DNA from: Ectocarpus siliculosus
Lineage: Eukaryota; Sar; Phaeophyceae; Ectocarpales; Ectocarpaceae
Length of the DNA: 27,139 nt
Direction: 5' to 3'
NCBI GenBank assembly: GCA_000310025.1
Contig: FN648640.1
Span: 61,466-88,604, forward strand
Part shown: positions 1 through 10,440 of the stretch, piece after piece
How positions within the stretch are numbered: the first letter of the stretch is position 1
Layout of the letters: each line of letters opens with the position of its first letter
Translations under genes and position numbers: made by a program
The notes under the pieces: generated by a model
What the model saw: the letters and a program-made list of their open reading frames with translations, nothing else
Told to the model about the DNA's origin: nothing
The model's database searches: none

Positions 1-309
1 TACATGCCGTAGTCGTTAGACCATTGACCTCGCATCCCTACAAAGCCGGGACGGAGCACGCCGGGTTCTCACCGGACCAGGCTCTCACATCACCAAGCGC
101 GAAGCGCCGTGAGGTATTTGGCGAGTCGCATGAAGGGTGAGCTGCATCCTGCTAAGGGTGTTCGGCATCTTGTGCTTACTTCCTTGCATACGAATGACAG
201 CTGCGTATGATTTAATTTATTTTCTGGTGCTTTCACTTCCAGAGACAGTTGTAAGCACTGTGTAGCTGCCTCGAGGATGCTTGACCATTTTAACACAACG
301 TGGTGCGAT

Positions 310-477
310 CATCCCCCTTGCGCGGAGTGAGGCTTCTCGACCCCGCACAACATAATCTACTCGACCACCATTCATGGTTACCGCAAAAAAAACATCCCCC
401 TTGCGCGGAGTGAGGCTTCTCGACCCCGCACAACATAATCTACTCGACCACCATTCATGGTTACCGCAAAAAAAAAA
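310..477. repeat. 83-bp tandem duplication inside module 1
   Basis: Two nearly identical copies (310-392 and 393-477) begin CATCCCCCTTGCGCGG and end in GGTTACCGC followed by an A-run. Modules 2 and 3 have a single copy of this block (about 1068-1150 and 1677-1765), so the duplication is private to module 1. The A-runs at the copy ends are a plausible slippage or unequal-exchange point. Confidence 0.9.
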
Positions 478-529
478 CAGAGGTAAAAACAAAAGCTGTA
501 ACCGGGTTGCCGAGTTCACGAAGTGACTT

Positions 530-735
530 GGCTTGTTTTACAACGTCGTTGCCAAGCGACGAAAACCCAATCCCGATCGCAAAACACCGGGGGGGGGCGG
601 CTTGTTTTACAACGTCGTTGCCACGCGACGAAAACCCAACCCCGATGGCAAAACACCGGGGAGGGCGGCTTGTTTTACAACGTCGTTGCCAAGCGACGAA
701 AACCCAACCCCGATGGCAGAACACCGGGGGGGGCG
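530..735. repeat. Minisatellite, 3 units of about 68 bp
   Basis: Units start at 530, 599 and 667. Each reads GGCTTGTTTTACAACGTCGT, then TGCCA(A/C)GCGACG, AAAACCCAA and a G-run. CGTCG and CGACG form a 5-bp stem around TTGCCAAG, flanked by complementary GTTTT and AAAAC, so each unit is an imperfect hairpin. The terminal CACCGGGGGGG is homopolymeric. Confidence 0.92.
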
Positions 736-1208
736 GAGGGGGGGGTGTACTCATAGTCGTGCATGCCGTAGTCGTTAGACCATTGACCTCGCATCCCTAC
801 CAAGCCGGGACGGAGCACGCCGGGTTCTCACCGGACCAGGCTCTCACATCACCAAACGCGAAGCGCCGTGAGGTATTCGGCGAGTCGCATGAAGGGTGCG
901 CTGCATCCTGCTAAGGGTGTTCGGCATCTTGTGCTTACTTCGTTGCGTACGGATGACAGCTGCGTATGACTTAAGTTATTTTCTGGTGCTTTTACTTCCA
1001 GAGACAATTGTAAGCTCTGTGTAACTGCCTCGAGGGTGTTTGACCAATTAAACACAACGTGCGATTATCCCCTTTGCGCGGAGTGAGGGTTCTCCACCCT
1101 GCACAACATAATCTACTCGACCACCACTCATGGTTACCGCAAAACAAAAAAAAACAAAGGCAACAAAACAAAAGCTGTAACCTGGTCGCCGAGCTCACGA
1201 AGTGAATC

Positions 1209-1355
1209 GGCTTGTTTTACAACATCGCTGCCAAGCGACGAACACCCAACCCCGATGGCAAACACCGGGGGGGGCGGCTTGTTTTACAACGTCGTTGCCA
1301 AGCGACGAAAACCCAACCCCGATGGCAAACACCGAGGGGGGGGGGGGGGGGGGGG
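1209..1355. repeat. Minisatellite, 2 units, ending in a 20-G run
   Basis: Units start at 1209 and 1276 with the same sequence as the array at 530-735. The second unit ends in an uninterrupted run of 20 G (1336-1355), the longest homopolymer in the window. Confidence 0.9.
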
Positions 1356-1817
1356 AATCCTAAGCCTGGATGCCCGAATCCTTTGACCCTTGACCCCCCA
1401 TCCCTACAAAGCCGGGACGGAGCACGCCGGGTTCTCACCGGACCAGGCTCTCACATCACCAAGCGCGAAGCGCCGTGAGGTATTTGGCGAGTCGCATGAA
1501 GGGTGAGCTGCATCCTGCTAAGGGTGTTCGGCATCTTGTGCTTACTTCCTTGCGTACGGATGACAGCTGCGTATGACTTAATTTATTTTCTGGTGCTTTC
1601 ACTTCCAGAGACAGTTGTAAGCACTGTGTAACTGCCTCGAGGAAGCTTGACCATTTTAACACAACGTGGTGCGATCATCCCCCGTTGCGCGGAGTGAGGT
1701 TTCTCGACCCCGCACAACATGATCTACTCGACCACCATTATGGTTACCGCCAAAAAAAAAAAAAACGAGGTAAAAAAAAAAAACGGTAACCTGGTTGTCG
1801 AGTTCACGAAGTGAATT

Positions 1818-2116
1818 GGCTTGTTTTACAACGTCGTTGCCAAGCGACGAAAACCCAATCCCGATGGCAAACACCGAGTGGGGGGCTTGTTTTACAACGT
1901 CGTTGCCAAGCGACGAAAACCCAAACCCCGATGGCAAACACCGGGGGGGGCGGCTTGTTTTACAACGTCGTTGCCAAGCGACGAAAACCCAACCCCGATG
2001 ACAAACACCGAGGCGGGGGGGTAAGGCTTATTTTACAACGTCGTTGCCAAGCGACGAAAACCCAACCCCGATGGCAAACACCGGGGGGGGAGTGGATGTG
2101 GACCGGGGGGGGGGGG
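1818..2116. repeat. Minisatellite, 4 units of about 66-73 bp
   Basis: Units start at 1818, 1884, 1952 and 2025, with the same hairpin core as the two arrays upstream. The G-rich ends vary in length and give the unit-to-unit length variation. The array ends in two further G-runs around 2086-2116. Confidence 0.92.
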
Positions 2117-3071
2117 TAATGGGTAGGTGAAAGTTAACGTGACCACAGCTCTCACACCAGCGCACAGCAGGTGTACTATCAATTGTGTGGTGGTTGCACT
2201 CTGTTTCCGCCCGTGGACGCACACGTCTGACGACAGTTACATCTATCAGCTGTCACTCGTTGAAGCGGCAGCTAGTATATCTTCCCTTATGTGACTGCAG
2301 GCCGATTCAGCTCCGTTCTCAGCTCCGATCACTTTGCGTGCCGAAAGATCGCCGGTGTGCCTGGCTTAAGAGCAAACACATAAATGGAGACCAGCAGGTA
2401 GACAAAGAGGCAGCCAACACCAAAAGCACGTTATCAGCAAAGCACGGCACACACACAATACAATACCAGTACTATTCACCATGCCGAATGGCTCTGATGT
2501 GGGGCAGATATGCTTTCCAGGTCCAATCTACTGCCTACTGGTTCTGCTGTAAAATTAAAACGCGAAATACCACGGAAGGGTACAAACAGCACCCTCAATA
2601 TGTGATCGACCCGGTGCCGCATCCATGGGGGAGAGCAGAAAAGACGCACACCGGAGTCGATGCTGACTTCCTGCCCCGGTACTTGATGTTTTGATTGCGG
2701 TGCGTGTGGTTACTAGTGTTGGGAGTGAAAAGAGGTTCGTGTGCTGTGCGCAAATTTTCGCTCAAGGACGAGGGTTTTCACGACTACACCTCTGATCACA
2801 GTTCTCTCTTTTTAGTGTTTGTGTGTGTTTTCGTCCTATTTATGGTGGCGGCAGTCCCCCCATTTTTCGTGGTGAGACGTGTACTACATATTTCTTCGTA
2901 CAACTACGACCATACACTACTTCCAATGAGAAGGTTCGCGCATTTTTTGCTGCTCGGCGCGGCCTGTATTCGTCGTGAAAGATCCTCCCAACGAAACTTG
3001 ACTGCTTACCTCTGCAGTCAGAATCATGGCCAGGAGACACACTTGGAATTAGAGCGGTGTAGAGAGGTGTT
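2117..3071. other. No supported gene
   Basis: Open frames on the plus strand at 2185-2694 and 2695-3150 lack an ATG start, have no recognisable domain and are of a length expected by chance in GC-rich DNA. I see no repeat or RNA gene here. Confidence 0.5.
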
Positions 3072-3318
3072 TTCTCCAAGCAAACGCACACACACTCTAT
3101 ATCGTGACGAAGAAATACATTTGTGCGCTTCCAGGGTGCGAACATTATGAGGTGGTGACCGTAGCATCATAATCATATTGTCTCAAATTCCGGGGGTACT
3201 AGGGCCCTATTACCCCCCAATGTTCAGACGGTCACTACCTCATACTGTTCGCACGCTGGAAGCGCACAAATGTAGTTCTTCGTCGCCATATAGAGGGTGT
3301 GTGCGTTTGCTTGGAGAA
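3072..3318. repeat. Foldback / MITE-like inverted repeat with ~90-bp arms
   Basis: The left arm (3072-3161) and right arm (3229-3318) are reverse complements at about 90% identity. They begin TTCTCCAAGCAAACGCACAC on one side and its complement on the other. The 67-bp spacer contains a second near-palindrome centred on TAGGGCCCTA (about 3193-3217), so most of the 247 bp can fold into one long hairpin. No clear target-site duplication was found and no coding capacity is present. It may be a foldback or MITE-type element, or a hairpin RNA locus. Confidence 0.85.
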
Positions 3319-4315
3319 ATCCAACCAGAGTAAATATCACACCGCGTTCTCTGTTGTCAAGCTCATTGGACTAGTTGCCGTAAGGCCCATCCAAACGGAA
3401 CCCAGGTTCGTTCGTTGAAAACACGGCACGGTGGAAAGGAAACCGTCCCTTTTTCGGCTTGTTCTAATCGTGATGTCATCGCAAAAATACATTTTCTTCG
3501 CTGAATACACGCTTTGATCGACACACAACAGGTTGAACTGGTATTGCCCACCATTGAGCAGCGGTAAAATGGCAAAGACCAGCACCCGACACATAGGACA
3601 GCACACTTATTCAGATCCCGTCCACCCGGCCTGCTGTGTTCAGCAACATTCGCAGGGCAGAGAGTCGCAACCTGGGTGTTGCTAGCGACTTCTCCAGTTT
3701 GCTGGCTCATTTTGCACGGTTGCGACCCCCTTCTTTGACCACCCCCTGTCGAAAGGTAGACGAGCTCAACTATCATAGGGCGGCGGTGACGATGAGGGCC
3801 AGCATCATATACATGACCAATCCGAAACAGTTAGCGTGTCGGAGGCCCTGTTGCTCTACTACTGCGTGGTGCCATGGATGCGTGTTGCTGTCTCCGACCA
3901 AAAAGAGGCCATCTCACCGCATTTTTTCGAAGGGCATTTTGTCGAGGTGGTGCACATCTCTCACACACCTTGTTGAGCAGCAGGCGAGCCCCCAATACGC
4001 ACAAAGCAGCGCTGCGCCGGGAGTGAGAATCACATTGATAGCCGAACCGAAGGAATCAGCGCGTTGGAGGCCCTGGCGCTGCTGCTGTATGTTTCCTTGC
4101 TTGTGTGCGATTGAAAAAATTCCCCAGCATCAAGAGCAGCAGTTGAAGACGAGGGGACCACGCAATGTCTCGGTTTGGACCAAGAACGGACTGAACCCGG
4201 CTCTGCCGCTGGATGATGTCCGCAATAGACCTGGACGTGACTCCAGCAGGCCTTGCTAGCGTTCTTAGTGATGATTCAGCGCCGGCGGTGGGCCTTCCCG
4301 ATCCTTCTGTCGAAA
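3319..4315. other. No supported gene; weak internal duplication
   Basis: A 207-codon plus-strand open frame (3636-4259) starts with GTG and shows no domain. Two stretches near 3790-3860 and 4020-4090 resemble each other weakly, each containing GGAGGCCCTG followed by CTG/CTA-rich DNA, which suggests an old partial duplication. Confidence 0.35.
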
Positions 4316-4378
4316 AACCGGATCGGGGAAAGTAGCACGCAGTATTTTTTTGCCCTTGCTCCTTTCCCCGATCCGGTT
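4316..4378. repeat. Perfect 17-bp inverted repeat (hairpin)
   Basis: AACCGGATCGGGGAAAG (4316-4332) is exactly complementary to 4362-4378, with a 29-nt T-rich loop. Further diverged GGGGAAA and CCGGGAAATTT motifs follow to about 4444, so the stretch looks like a small cluster of related inverted motifs. No function is assigned. Confidence 0.85.
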
Positions 4379-4779
4379 CCTGCACCGGGAAATTTCCGGG
4401 AAATCTGACCCAAGAAAAGATTCGGGGAAATTTTCCGGGAAATTGAGTTCCGTTAAGAACAGTCCTAAGGATGCGAGAGAGCGCACGGTTCGGTGATATC
4501 GTACCCCCGTGATAAGAATCCAAGAACGAAATTGCATACTTCGCTTCTCGTGCGGGCATCGGTGATATGGCCACCGACACCTAGTCCCCCAACTGGTCGC
4601 GGGCCACTCACTGCGCCGGAGGTACCTCGCGGTGTTTCATGTTGAAACACTGTGTTAGGCAATACGGCCGGACACGTCCTGTATCCCACGTATCGGTGTT
4701 TCGCGCGGGTGTGTGCGTCGAAAGCGCCAGTACAACTGCTGTAGGGCTTACTGTTTACTCGGTATCGCACGTATCGAGG

Positions 4780-4875
4780 TTATCGCACCCCACGTGCGAT
4801 AAACGCTCAGGGTCGAATTACATATTTAGATTATCGCACAGGGATACGTGTTGTCGCACCCCCTCGCGATAACAC
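4780..4875. repeat. Cluster of short TTATCGCAC hairpins
   Basis: TTATCGCAC (4780-4788) pairs with GTGCGATAA (4794-4802) around a 5-nt loop. Related motifs occur as GATTATCGCAC near 4832 and as TTGTCGCACCCCCTCGCGATAA at about 4853-4874. The spacing is irregular, so this is a motif cluster rather than a regular tandem array. Confidence 0.6.
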
Positions 4876-6020
4876 GTCAAGGATGAAGTCATATATAAAT
4901 CGATCGCACCCCCGTGCGTTCTTTCGTAGTTGGTCTATGCTGTTACTCCACTCCAGTACAGGGCCGGTGTCCTGTCGTCCGCAAGCACCGACAACCCTCT
5001 GTACACCTATGTGCGGAGGCGAGTTACTTTACCGAGGAACGCAGCTCGAAAGGGGGTTGAGAGTGTTTCAGAATATACGGTGAAAGGGTCTCGCTCTACT
5101 CAGATGCGGGAACGACTGCTGTATTGCAGTTTCATGGGCGATGGGGCTCTCGGGAGTCGTGGCGGTCATGCCTGGACTGAAGATCTCCGAACACACACAC
5201 GCATGCACACACGTAACCACTACTGTACGTCGTGTCCTGTCCAAGCACGAGACGCAGCCGTCGCCAACTCCCACGAGACTTTTCGGAGGACGGGGGTGAG
5301 CTCTATCTTTCACCGTTGCGCAGAAAGCTTAAGGAAATTGTGGTTGATTCTTTACATTCAACCCGCGGGTCTGCGGTTGTACGTTTTAGGGAGGACGCCC
5401 CATTTTCGATCCAAGTATCCGGGGGCAAAACCGGTCTTCGAAGACATCGGAGAATGATTCCCCCAATTTGCATCGTGGTCATTTTCGGCGGCAGCTGAAA
5501 CTGATAACCTAAAGGGGTTTCAGAATGGGCCCGAAACCCGGGCATCATAAAGCTGCAGTAGGTCTTAACGCAGTCACAATGAGCCGAGCGGCGAAGCCGC
5601 GACCGTTCTTTTGCCTCCATCCCTGGAGGGGAAAGACCAGGCTCTGCATATCGACCTCGTCCAACTCGATGAACGGGGGACCGAAAATTACCCTTCTTTT
5701 TGGCCAGAACAAGAGATATAAAGCCCGGATAAACGGTGGTTCCTGAGGAGGAAGAAGAATAGGGCACTCTTCGTCGCACCAGTCTGGTGGTGCCCCGTCA
5801 AGAGGTGGCGGTGCTACACAGGCCTCTGTCCGGGGAGTTGTCGACTTGCAGGGGGGAACACAGAACGGAGATCTCACACACGCGGTTCAAACCGAGAAGA
5901 CAGATGGAAACGCCACGCAGTCCGCTGTGACATACGCCTGTCCCCCACAGATTGGAAGCCACCTAGTAGTATAGCAGGGGCCAAGCCTGTACGACCTGCG
6001 CGCCGTGGGTACAAGTAGCC
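4876..6020. other. No supported gene
   Basis: Overlapping open frames occur on both strands (for example 4930-5457 plus, and 5303-5779 and 5545-5877 minus). They are mutually exclusive and none shows a recognisable domain. Nothing else is identified. Confidence 0.4.
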
Positions 6021-6118
6021 GTGCGTCATGCGTAACCTAGCGGATGTGTTGTGTTGTTACGTAGGTCAAGTGCGTCATGCGTAACCTAGCGGATGTGTTG
6101 CGTTGTTACGTAGGTCAA
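6021..6118. repeat. 49-bp tandem duplication
   Basis: Two copies (6021-6069 and 6070-6118) of a unit beginning GTGCGTCATGCGTAACCTAG differ at one base. Each unit contains an inverted CGTAAC/GTTACG pair. Confidence 0.93.
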
Positions 6119-8689
6119 ACCTAAGAAACAGACAAGAGTGAGAACACACACAATACACATGACCCACACGATTTGAGGATCGTTAACGCCCTTTGACACG
6201 GATCAAGAGAAACCGTTGAGGGCGTGAGCTCCTACCGTGAGTTCTCAGGATCGTTGCTGCCCGGTTGGCTCGACCCACTCAAGCATGGTCTCCTCGAAGC
6301 AAATTTGCGAGAACCCAAACGTGTCCGACAAAGTGGTGGGCATAGCAGCTTTTGTCTATTTCCCTAATATTTAAAATAGATTAACCCAGTCTCGCAAGGC
6401 TTGAGAACTTATAATTTTCCCCACGACTCTACTTTTTTTGTCTTTGGCGTGACACGGCGACGACCAATTCCGTTTTTTTTTAGTGTAAGAATTTGATGGA
6501 GCACCTTATGGCCGAATTCTTGCACTTTGAATCAACTGCCATTTCTTGAGGGAATTGCGTGGAAAACGTATGGTATGATATGTGTCGCCTCTTCATGGGA
6601 ATACCATCCCAACACGTGGGCATGTGAAGCCTTGAGAAAACTTGCATCGGGCCACGTTCGTGTACATGGGGAGAAAGCCGAGGAAAACGATGCTGTTCAC
6701 GTACGTGGTGGAATATGTATGACCCATGCCTTGTACTCGTCGACGCGCACTGGCACACATGGTAAATGCTTTAGACGATGCATAGCAGGTCAACCATGAT
6801 TGCCACCATCAGTTCGATGACGTGTCCCCGTGTCTTTCGTTTTGATGCACCACATTTTCTCAGGCGAGAACCTCCTCCGCCAACCTACCTGGCGGGTTTC
6901 GGTAGGTCAAGAAGTGGAGCGTTCGACGACTCGTCGTCGATGTATCCTCCCCGGGTGCGAGAGCGAAGACCTGAAACCCGGTTTCGATATGGGATGAGGG
7001 ACTCGCCCTCGGAGACACGTTGAATCTTGTGTGTCAACTTTGGTAGTGCGCGTCTCGAGATATTATTAGCACACAAGGATACACTGTGCCAATTTCGATA
7101 AGGTCGACACCAGGCGCGACACCAGGCGCGCGCGGGTGGGGGTGGGTTACAATTTTTGGTCGGGGGACACGCAGAACATTGTTGCCGCCCGGGGATACAA
7201 TCACATTCACTCTGATGGGGCTCTCCTTTGTCCAATTCCAATATAGAATGAGCCGTGGTGTCGGCTCAACATCTGCCGGAGTGTCTGTATTTGCGATGCT
7301 GTGTGTGATTCCTCCGCACTTCATACTCCTAGGACATACGTGTCCGGAATCTATTGAGCGAATCTTCAAAACTTTGCACCCGCTCCCTGCTGGTGGCAAC
7401 GAACGGCGCAGGAACACACACCCGCCGTGACGCACGCGATGCTGACGCGGGTAGATCTAGACGGGTCGAAAGTTCCCGCATAGTGATTGCCTTACTTGCA
7501 GCTCGATCTTCGAGGGCGGATCCTGGCGTTTGGATCGACTTGTTGATGCTTCGACTCGCTGATGTTAACGATTGCGACATCTACAAGAATGGAGTTGGTG
7601 CAGAGTTCCTCTTCTTGTCTCCCGCATGTAATCCTGAGGGGATCACCGAATCCATTTTGTAAAACTTCTTCACTACCAGTGCCTGTGGTAAATGGGGAAG
7701 AGTCTTCGACAGCGATTGGCTTATGGCACTCGCGAAATTCTGAAGCCCGATAGGGATTCAGTTTCTGTCGCCGATATTCTCAGAACCTATATTCGAAAAC
7801 GACCCCACTTATTCCGACCCCACCAAAAAGTGACCCCACCAAAAAGTGACCCCACTCTCTGCATTTCACTTGATTCTAGAACAGGCGATCTCCGGTCTCT
7901 TCTCTAAAACCAAGATGTTTTTCTTCGGTCGATGTTTGTAGAGGTTCCATCGATAGATTTTCGTGTGGGTTGGAAGAGGTGTCCCTCCTGGCCCGATGGA
8001 CCCCTCTTTCGAGTTTCGCGCTAATGCTGGTGTCAGCTTGTAAAAACGCGTCCGTTGTTGTATGTCTCATTCGTAGATCTACCCCGTGCGCGATCAACCG
8101 AACCACCCCTTCCTCATCATTACCCCCAGTTTTACCCCCACTGGGTCGAAAGTACCGCCGCACCCACGACGGGAAGGATGCACGTCCACGGTTGGTACAG
8201 ATCGCGAGTCATGCACGAAAGTGGACGACTTAGGACACGGCCCTGTTAATGAGTGAAACATGACTTTCGCCGATCGCCAGTGACCAAGGCAAGGCAAAAG
8301 GCAGTGCTCGAAAGTAGTGCACATCTCGCCAGCACTAAACTGCTGAAGTATGTAACCTCATGAGGATGTTGTGTGTACGATACTTTTTTTTCTCCTTCCA
8401 GACTGACTGTGCTCATTGTGGACGACATCAGTCAGCCCGTAAGTCAGTCACCATCTATCTTAATACTGCTGTATGTACAGCCTCACAATTTCAACATGCA
8501 TACATGTTCATCAACTACATGAACCCCATAGACAGGCACATCCCATGTTCTCCCCTTCCCCCTAGCATACCATCCACACATCTCGCAAGAGATCAACCTC
8601 ATCAGGACGTGCACCATCCACCTTGCAGGACTAGTCTACGTTGTGAGGTTGCACAAATACATTTTTCGTCTCCCACACTGACTGACAGG
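6119..8689. other. Anonymous intergenic DNA, no supported gene
   Basis: Open frames of 60-170 codons occur in all frames without recognisable domains. Local features are a duplicated ACACCAGGCGCG near 7109-7132, a 17-bp tandem repeat at 7815-7855, and a pyrimidine tract ending in CAG at about 8386-8402 that could be a splice acceptor but has no exon to attach to. Confidence 0.4.
7815..7855. repeat. Short tandem repeat, ~17-bp unit
   Basis: The motif CCCCACCAAAAAGTGA is repeated so that GACCCCAC occurs four times at close spacing from about 7801 to 7855. The two central units are exact. Confidence 0.8.
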
Positions 8690-8775
8690 CGCCGGTCGCC
8701 CTGGTGGTCTGGTTGGTGTCCTCGAAACCTTCTAGAGGTCAGGTCAGGGGTTCGAATCCCGGCGTACGTGAGCTT
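8690..8775 (+). ncRNA. tRNA-like pol III promoter, SINE-head candidate
   Basis: An A-box-like TGGTCTGGTTGG (8705-8716) is followed by a perfect B-box GGTTCGAATCC (8749-8759) at tRNA-like spacing. The region between can form a CCTC/GAGG anticodon-like stem. It does not fold as a canonical tRNA: only three base pairs of the T stem survive and the acceptor arms do not pair. It is therefore more likely a tRNA-derived retroposon head or a decayed tRNA than a working tRNA. A second A-box-like TGGCCTAGTGG lies at 8812-8822 without a B-box. Confidence 0.45.
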
Positions 8776-9477
8776 TTCTTGCAAAGTGAGATTTTCTCTC
8801 GCTTCCGCTTCTGGCCTAGTGGATAGCGCTAGTTCGTGTGCGTACACAGAGCGAAGAGAGTGCTGACCTCTTCTCGCATTAAATATCGAAGGCAAAGTAC
8901 CGCAGGAGGGGTGGGTAGAAAGGGGCTCTTCTGTATGCCACGGGTTGGAGTAAACGGCACTATTTAGTGCTGTGAGCGCTGATTTGAAGTTAAGACAACA
9001 AATAAATAAACGGCGATGCAATTTGCTCCACCGGTGGAGTAAGTTATTATTTGCTCCACCAGGCAGATCTCCACCCACAGAACTCTAATCGACCTCAAAC
9101 CAATTGCATCGTGTAGGTATGGGTCATAGCTATCCAACAAGCTGTTCAATAACTATATCCGACCAGTACTGACAGAGAAATGCTCGAAACGGGGGGCTCC
9201 GCCGCATCGCAGGAAGTAGTAATCGTACCATATCTCCCGCTGCACAGGTCCAATCGCCCTAACCTCTTTCGCATCGTGTTAGCACAGTCCATACCTTTCG
9301 TTCAAGCTATCGTACGCTCACCTCCGATATCTCAGTGCAGATAAATGATCAACAGAGGGGGTTCCGCAGCATGTCGGCAGGGGGTAGACGTCATTCATCC
9401 CTCTATACCTCCCGTCACATAGCTCAACCAGGCCGAACCTGCAATGCACCATGTTGGCACGGCTCACGGCTTTCATG
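8776..9477. other. No supported gene; one 14-bp palindrome
   Basis: CTCCACCGGTGGAG (9026-9039) is a perfect palindrome, and the half-motif TGCTCCACC recurs just downstream at about 9051-9060. The stretch may be the body of the repeat headed by the tRNA-like promoter, but no end could be defined. Confidence 0.4.
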
Positions 9478-9566
9478 CAAGCCATCGCGCGCTCCAATCG
9501 GACTTGTGCGTGCAGAGAAACCCTCACCAACGGGGGCTCAGTGACTCCAAGGCCGGTGGAGCAGAT
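9478..9566 (+). repeat. 89-bp dispersed repeat, copy A
   Basis: This segment is the reverse complement of 26117-26205, with the same length and about 90% identity (9 mismatches by hand count). The last 30 bp, around GGGGGCTCAGTGACTCCAAG, are identical. No coding function is seen. It is an unnamed dispersed repeat. Confidence 0.85.
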
Positions 9567-9805
9567 AAGCGGCCAAACTCTTCGTACAGGACATGGTTTG
9601 CCCTGCGCTTTGGGATCAACTCCAGCGTTTCAACCAGATGCTGGACATTGACCACGGCAGGTGACTTTGACGACATTCTCGGAGCTACCTATTCCTGCCG
9701 TGGGGCCACGGAATGTACTGCGTGTGTCCCGTCCAACGGTCACTTGTGAATATTTTGGAATATTGCTCACTATGCCTTTCGTGCTTCGCAAAGAAGTACC
9801 ACGCC

Positions 9806-10083
9806 ATAGGCATCCGCACAATCTAGACTTCTTGCGTTCATGTTGCACGACACCTACCCCCGGCAAACATTCCGGCGTGCCTTCACCTTCACAGGTTGGG
9901 GACTCGACCCATTGTAGCCCGAAAAGCGTTCCAGGAGGAGGACCTGCAAACGTTGCTCGATCCCATGGAAGACGAGCTCCAGCGTGTTGGAGCCAGCCAG
10001 TACTACCAGCGGGTGAGAAGTGTCTCGGCGATAGGCGTTCCATCAGCTGTGGATGTGTGCTGTGTGTTGTGGTCGGTCCCGTA
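9806..10083 (+). pseudogene. Possible decayed coding fragment, unknown product
   Basis: Two plus-strand frames in succession read like protein. The first (9806-9938) contains RQTFRRAFTFTGWGLDPL and stops at TAG. A second frame, open from about 9896, continues with VARKAFQEEDLQTLL and MEDELQRVGASQYYQRV and ends at 10083. The first motif weakly recalls the C-terminal segment of DDE transposases of the CENP-B/pogo type, but this is not enough for an assignment. There is no start codon and at least one frame break. It lies just upstream of the copia insertion site. Confidence 0.22.
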
Positions 10084-10102
10084 GATCGTGCTTGAGAGGT
10101 TA

Positions 10103-10356
10103 TGTTTGCAAGACTTACTCCGCGTACTTATCGGGTATTGTTTGTGTAGTATATTAACTTCAGACGGTGAGGCAACGCCCGTACCCAGGGCGCTGTCGTG
10201 CTCAGAAAGGAGGAGTGGCAGCAGGGCTGCTGCACACAACAAAACGGCGCCCCGGTGCATCATCACCGTACCCCTACCTAAAGGGTTCTACACCATCTGC
10301 GTCACACTTGTACGTACGGCTAACATATCCAAACCATGTCCGTGGACCCACGAACA
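10103..10356 (-). repeat. Copia element 3' LTR
   Basis: The 254-bp LTR is the direct repeat of 15204-15458. It is preceded on the minus strand by the polypurine tract and followed on its genomic left by GGTTA (10098-10102). Confidence 0.93.
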
Positions 10357-10371
10357 CCCTCCCTGGTTCTT
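10357..10371 (-). promoter_or_regulatory. Polypurine tract of the copia element
   Basis: AAGAACCAGGGAGGG directly abuts the 3' LTR on the minus strand, where the plus-strand primer is expected. The identical 15-mer abuts the 3' LTR of the gag-only element. Confidence 0.88.
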
Positions 10372-10440
10372 CACGCAAGTGACTCACCATCAGTGGGGCA
10401 AAAACACCCCGGATACATCAATAAAATGCCAATACGGTGG

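Larger units (their letters stand above)
1..2116. repeat. Three-module satellite-like array (modules at 1-761, 762-1368, 1369-2116)
   Basis: The same composite unit recurs three times in direct orientation, starting near 3, 762 and 1369. Each module has a head of about 50 bp (TTGACC...CGCATCCCTAC...GCCGGGACGGAGCACGCCG), a body of about 300 bp, an A-rich stretch, a short minisatellite and a poly-G tract. The body carries a 68-codon open frame on the minus strand in all three modules (90-296, 849-1055, 1456-1662). The frame is probably an accident of repeat conservation, since nothing else marks it as a gene. Modules differ mainly in the number of minisatellite units (3, 2, 4) and in a duplicated 83-bp block in module 1. 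I do not recognise the family. Confidence 0.9.

Noticed and set aside
530-2092. GTTTTACAACGTCGT in every minisatellite unit resembles the start of lacZ-alpha in cloning vectors
   Set aside because: Only about 15 bases match, the following sequence differs, and the unit recurs nine times within a eukaryotic repeat. It is not vector contamination.
1-2116. CRISPR array
   Set aside because: The repeats are directly adjacent, of variable length and G-run bordered, without unique spacers, and sit in a eukaryotic context.
507-2119. Long open frames with repeated FYNVVAKRRKPNPDG-type peptides
   Set aside because: They are direct translations of the 68-bp minisatellite in several frames, with no independent evidence of coding.
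2185-2694. 169-codon open frame, plus strand
   Set aside because: It starts with GTG, has no domain, and shows no ATG until its second half.
3636-4259. 207-codon open frame, plus strand
   Set aside because: It has a GTG start, no domain, and overlaps an equally long minus-strand frame.
8690-8775. A functional tRNA gene
   Set aside because: The B-box is perfect, but the T stem has only three pairs and the acceptor arms do not pair.
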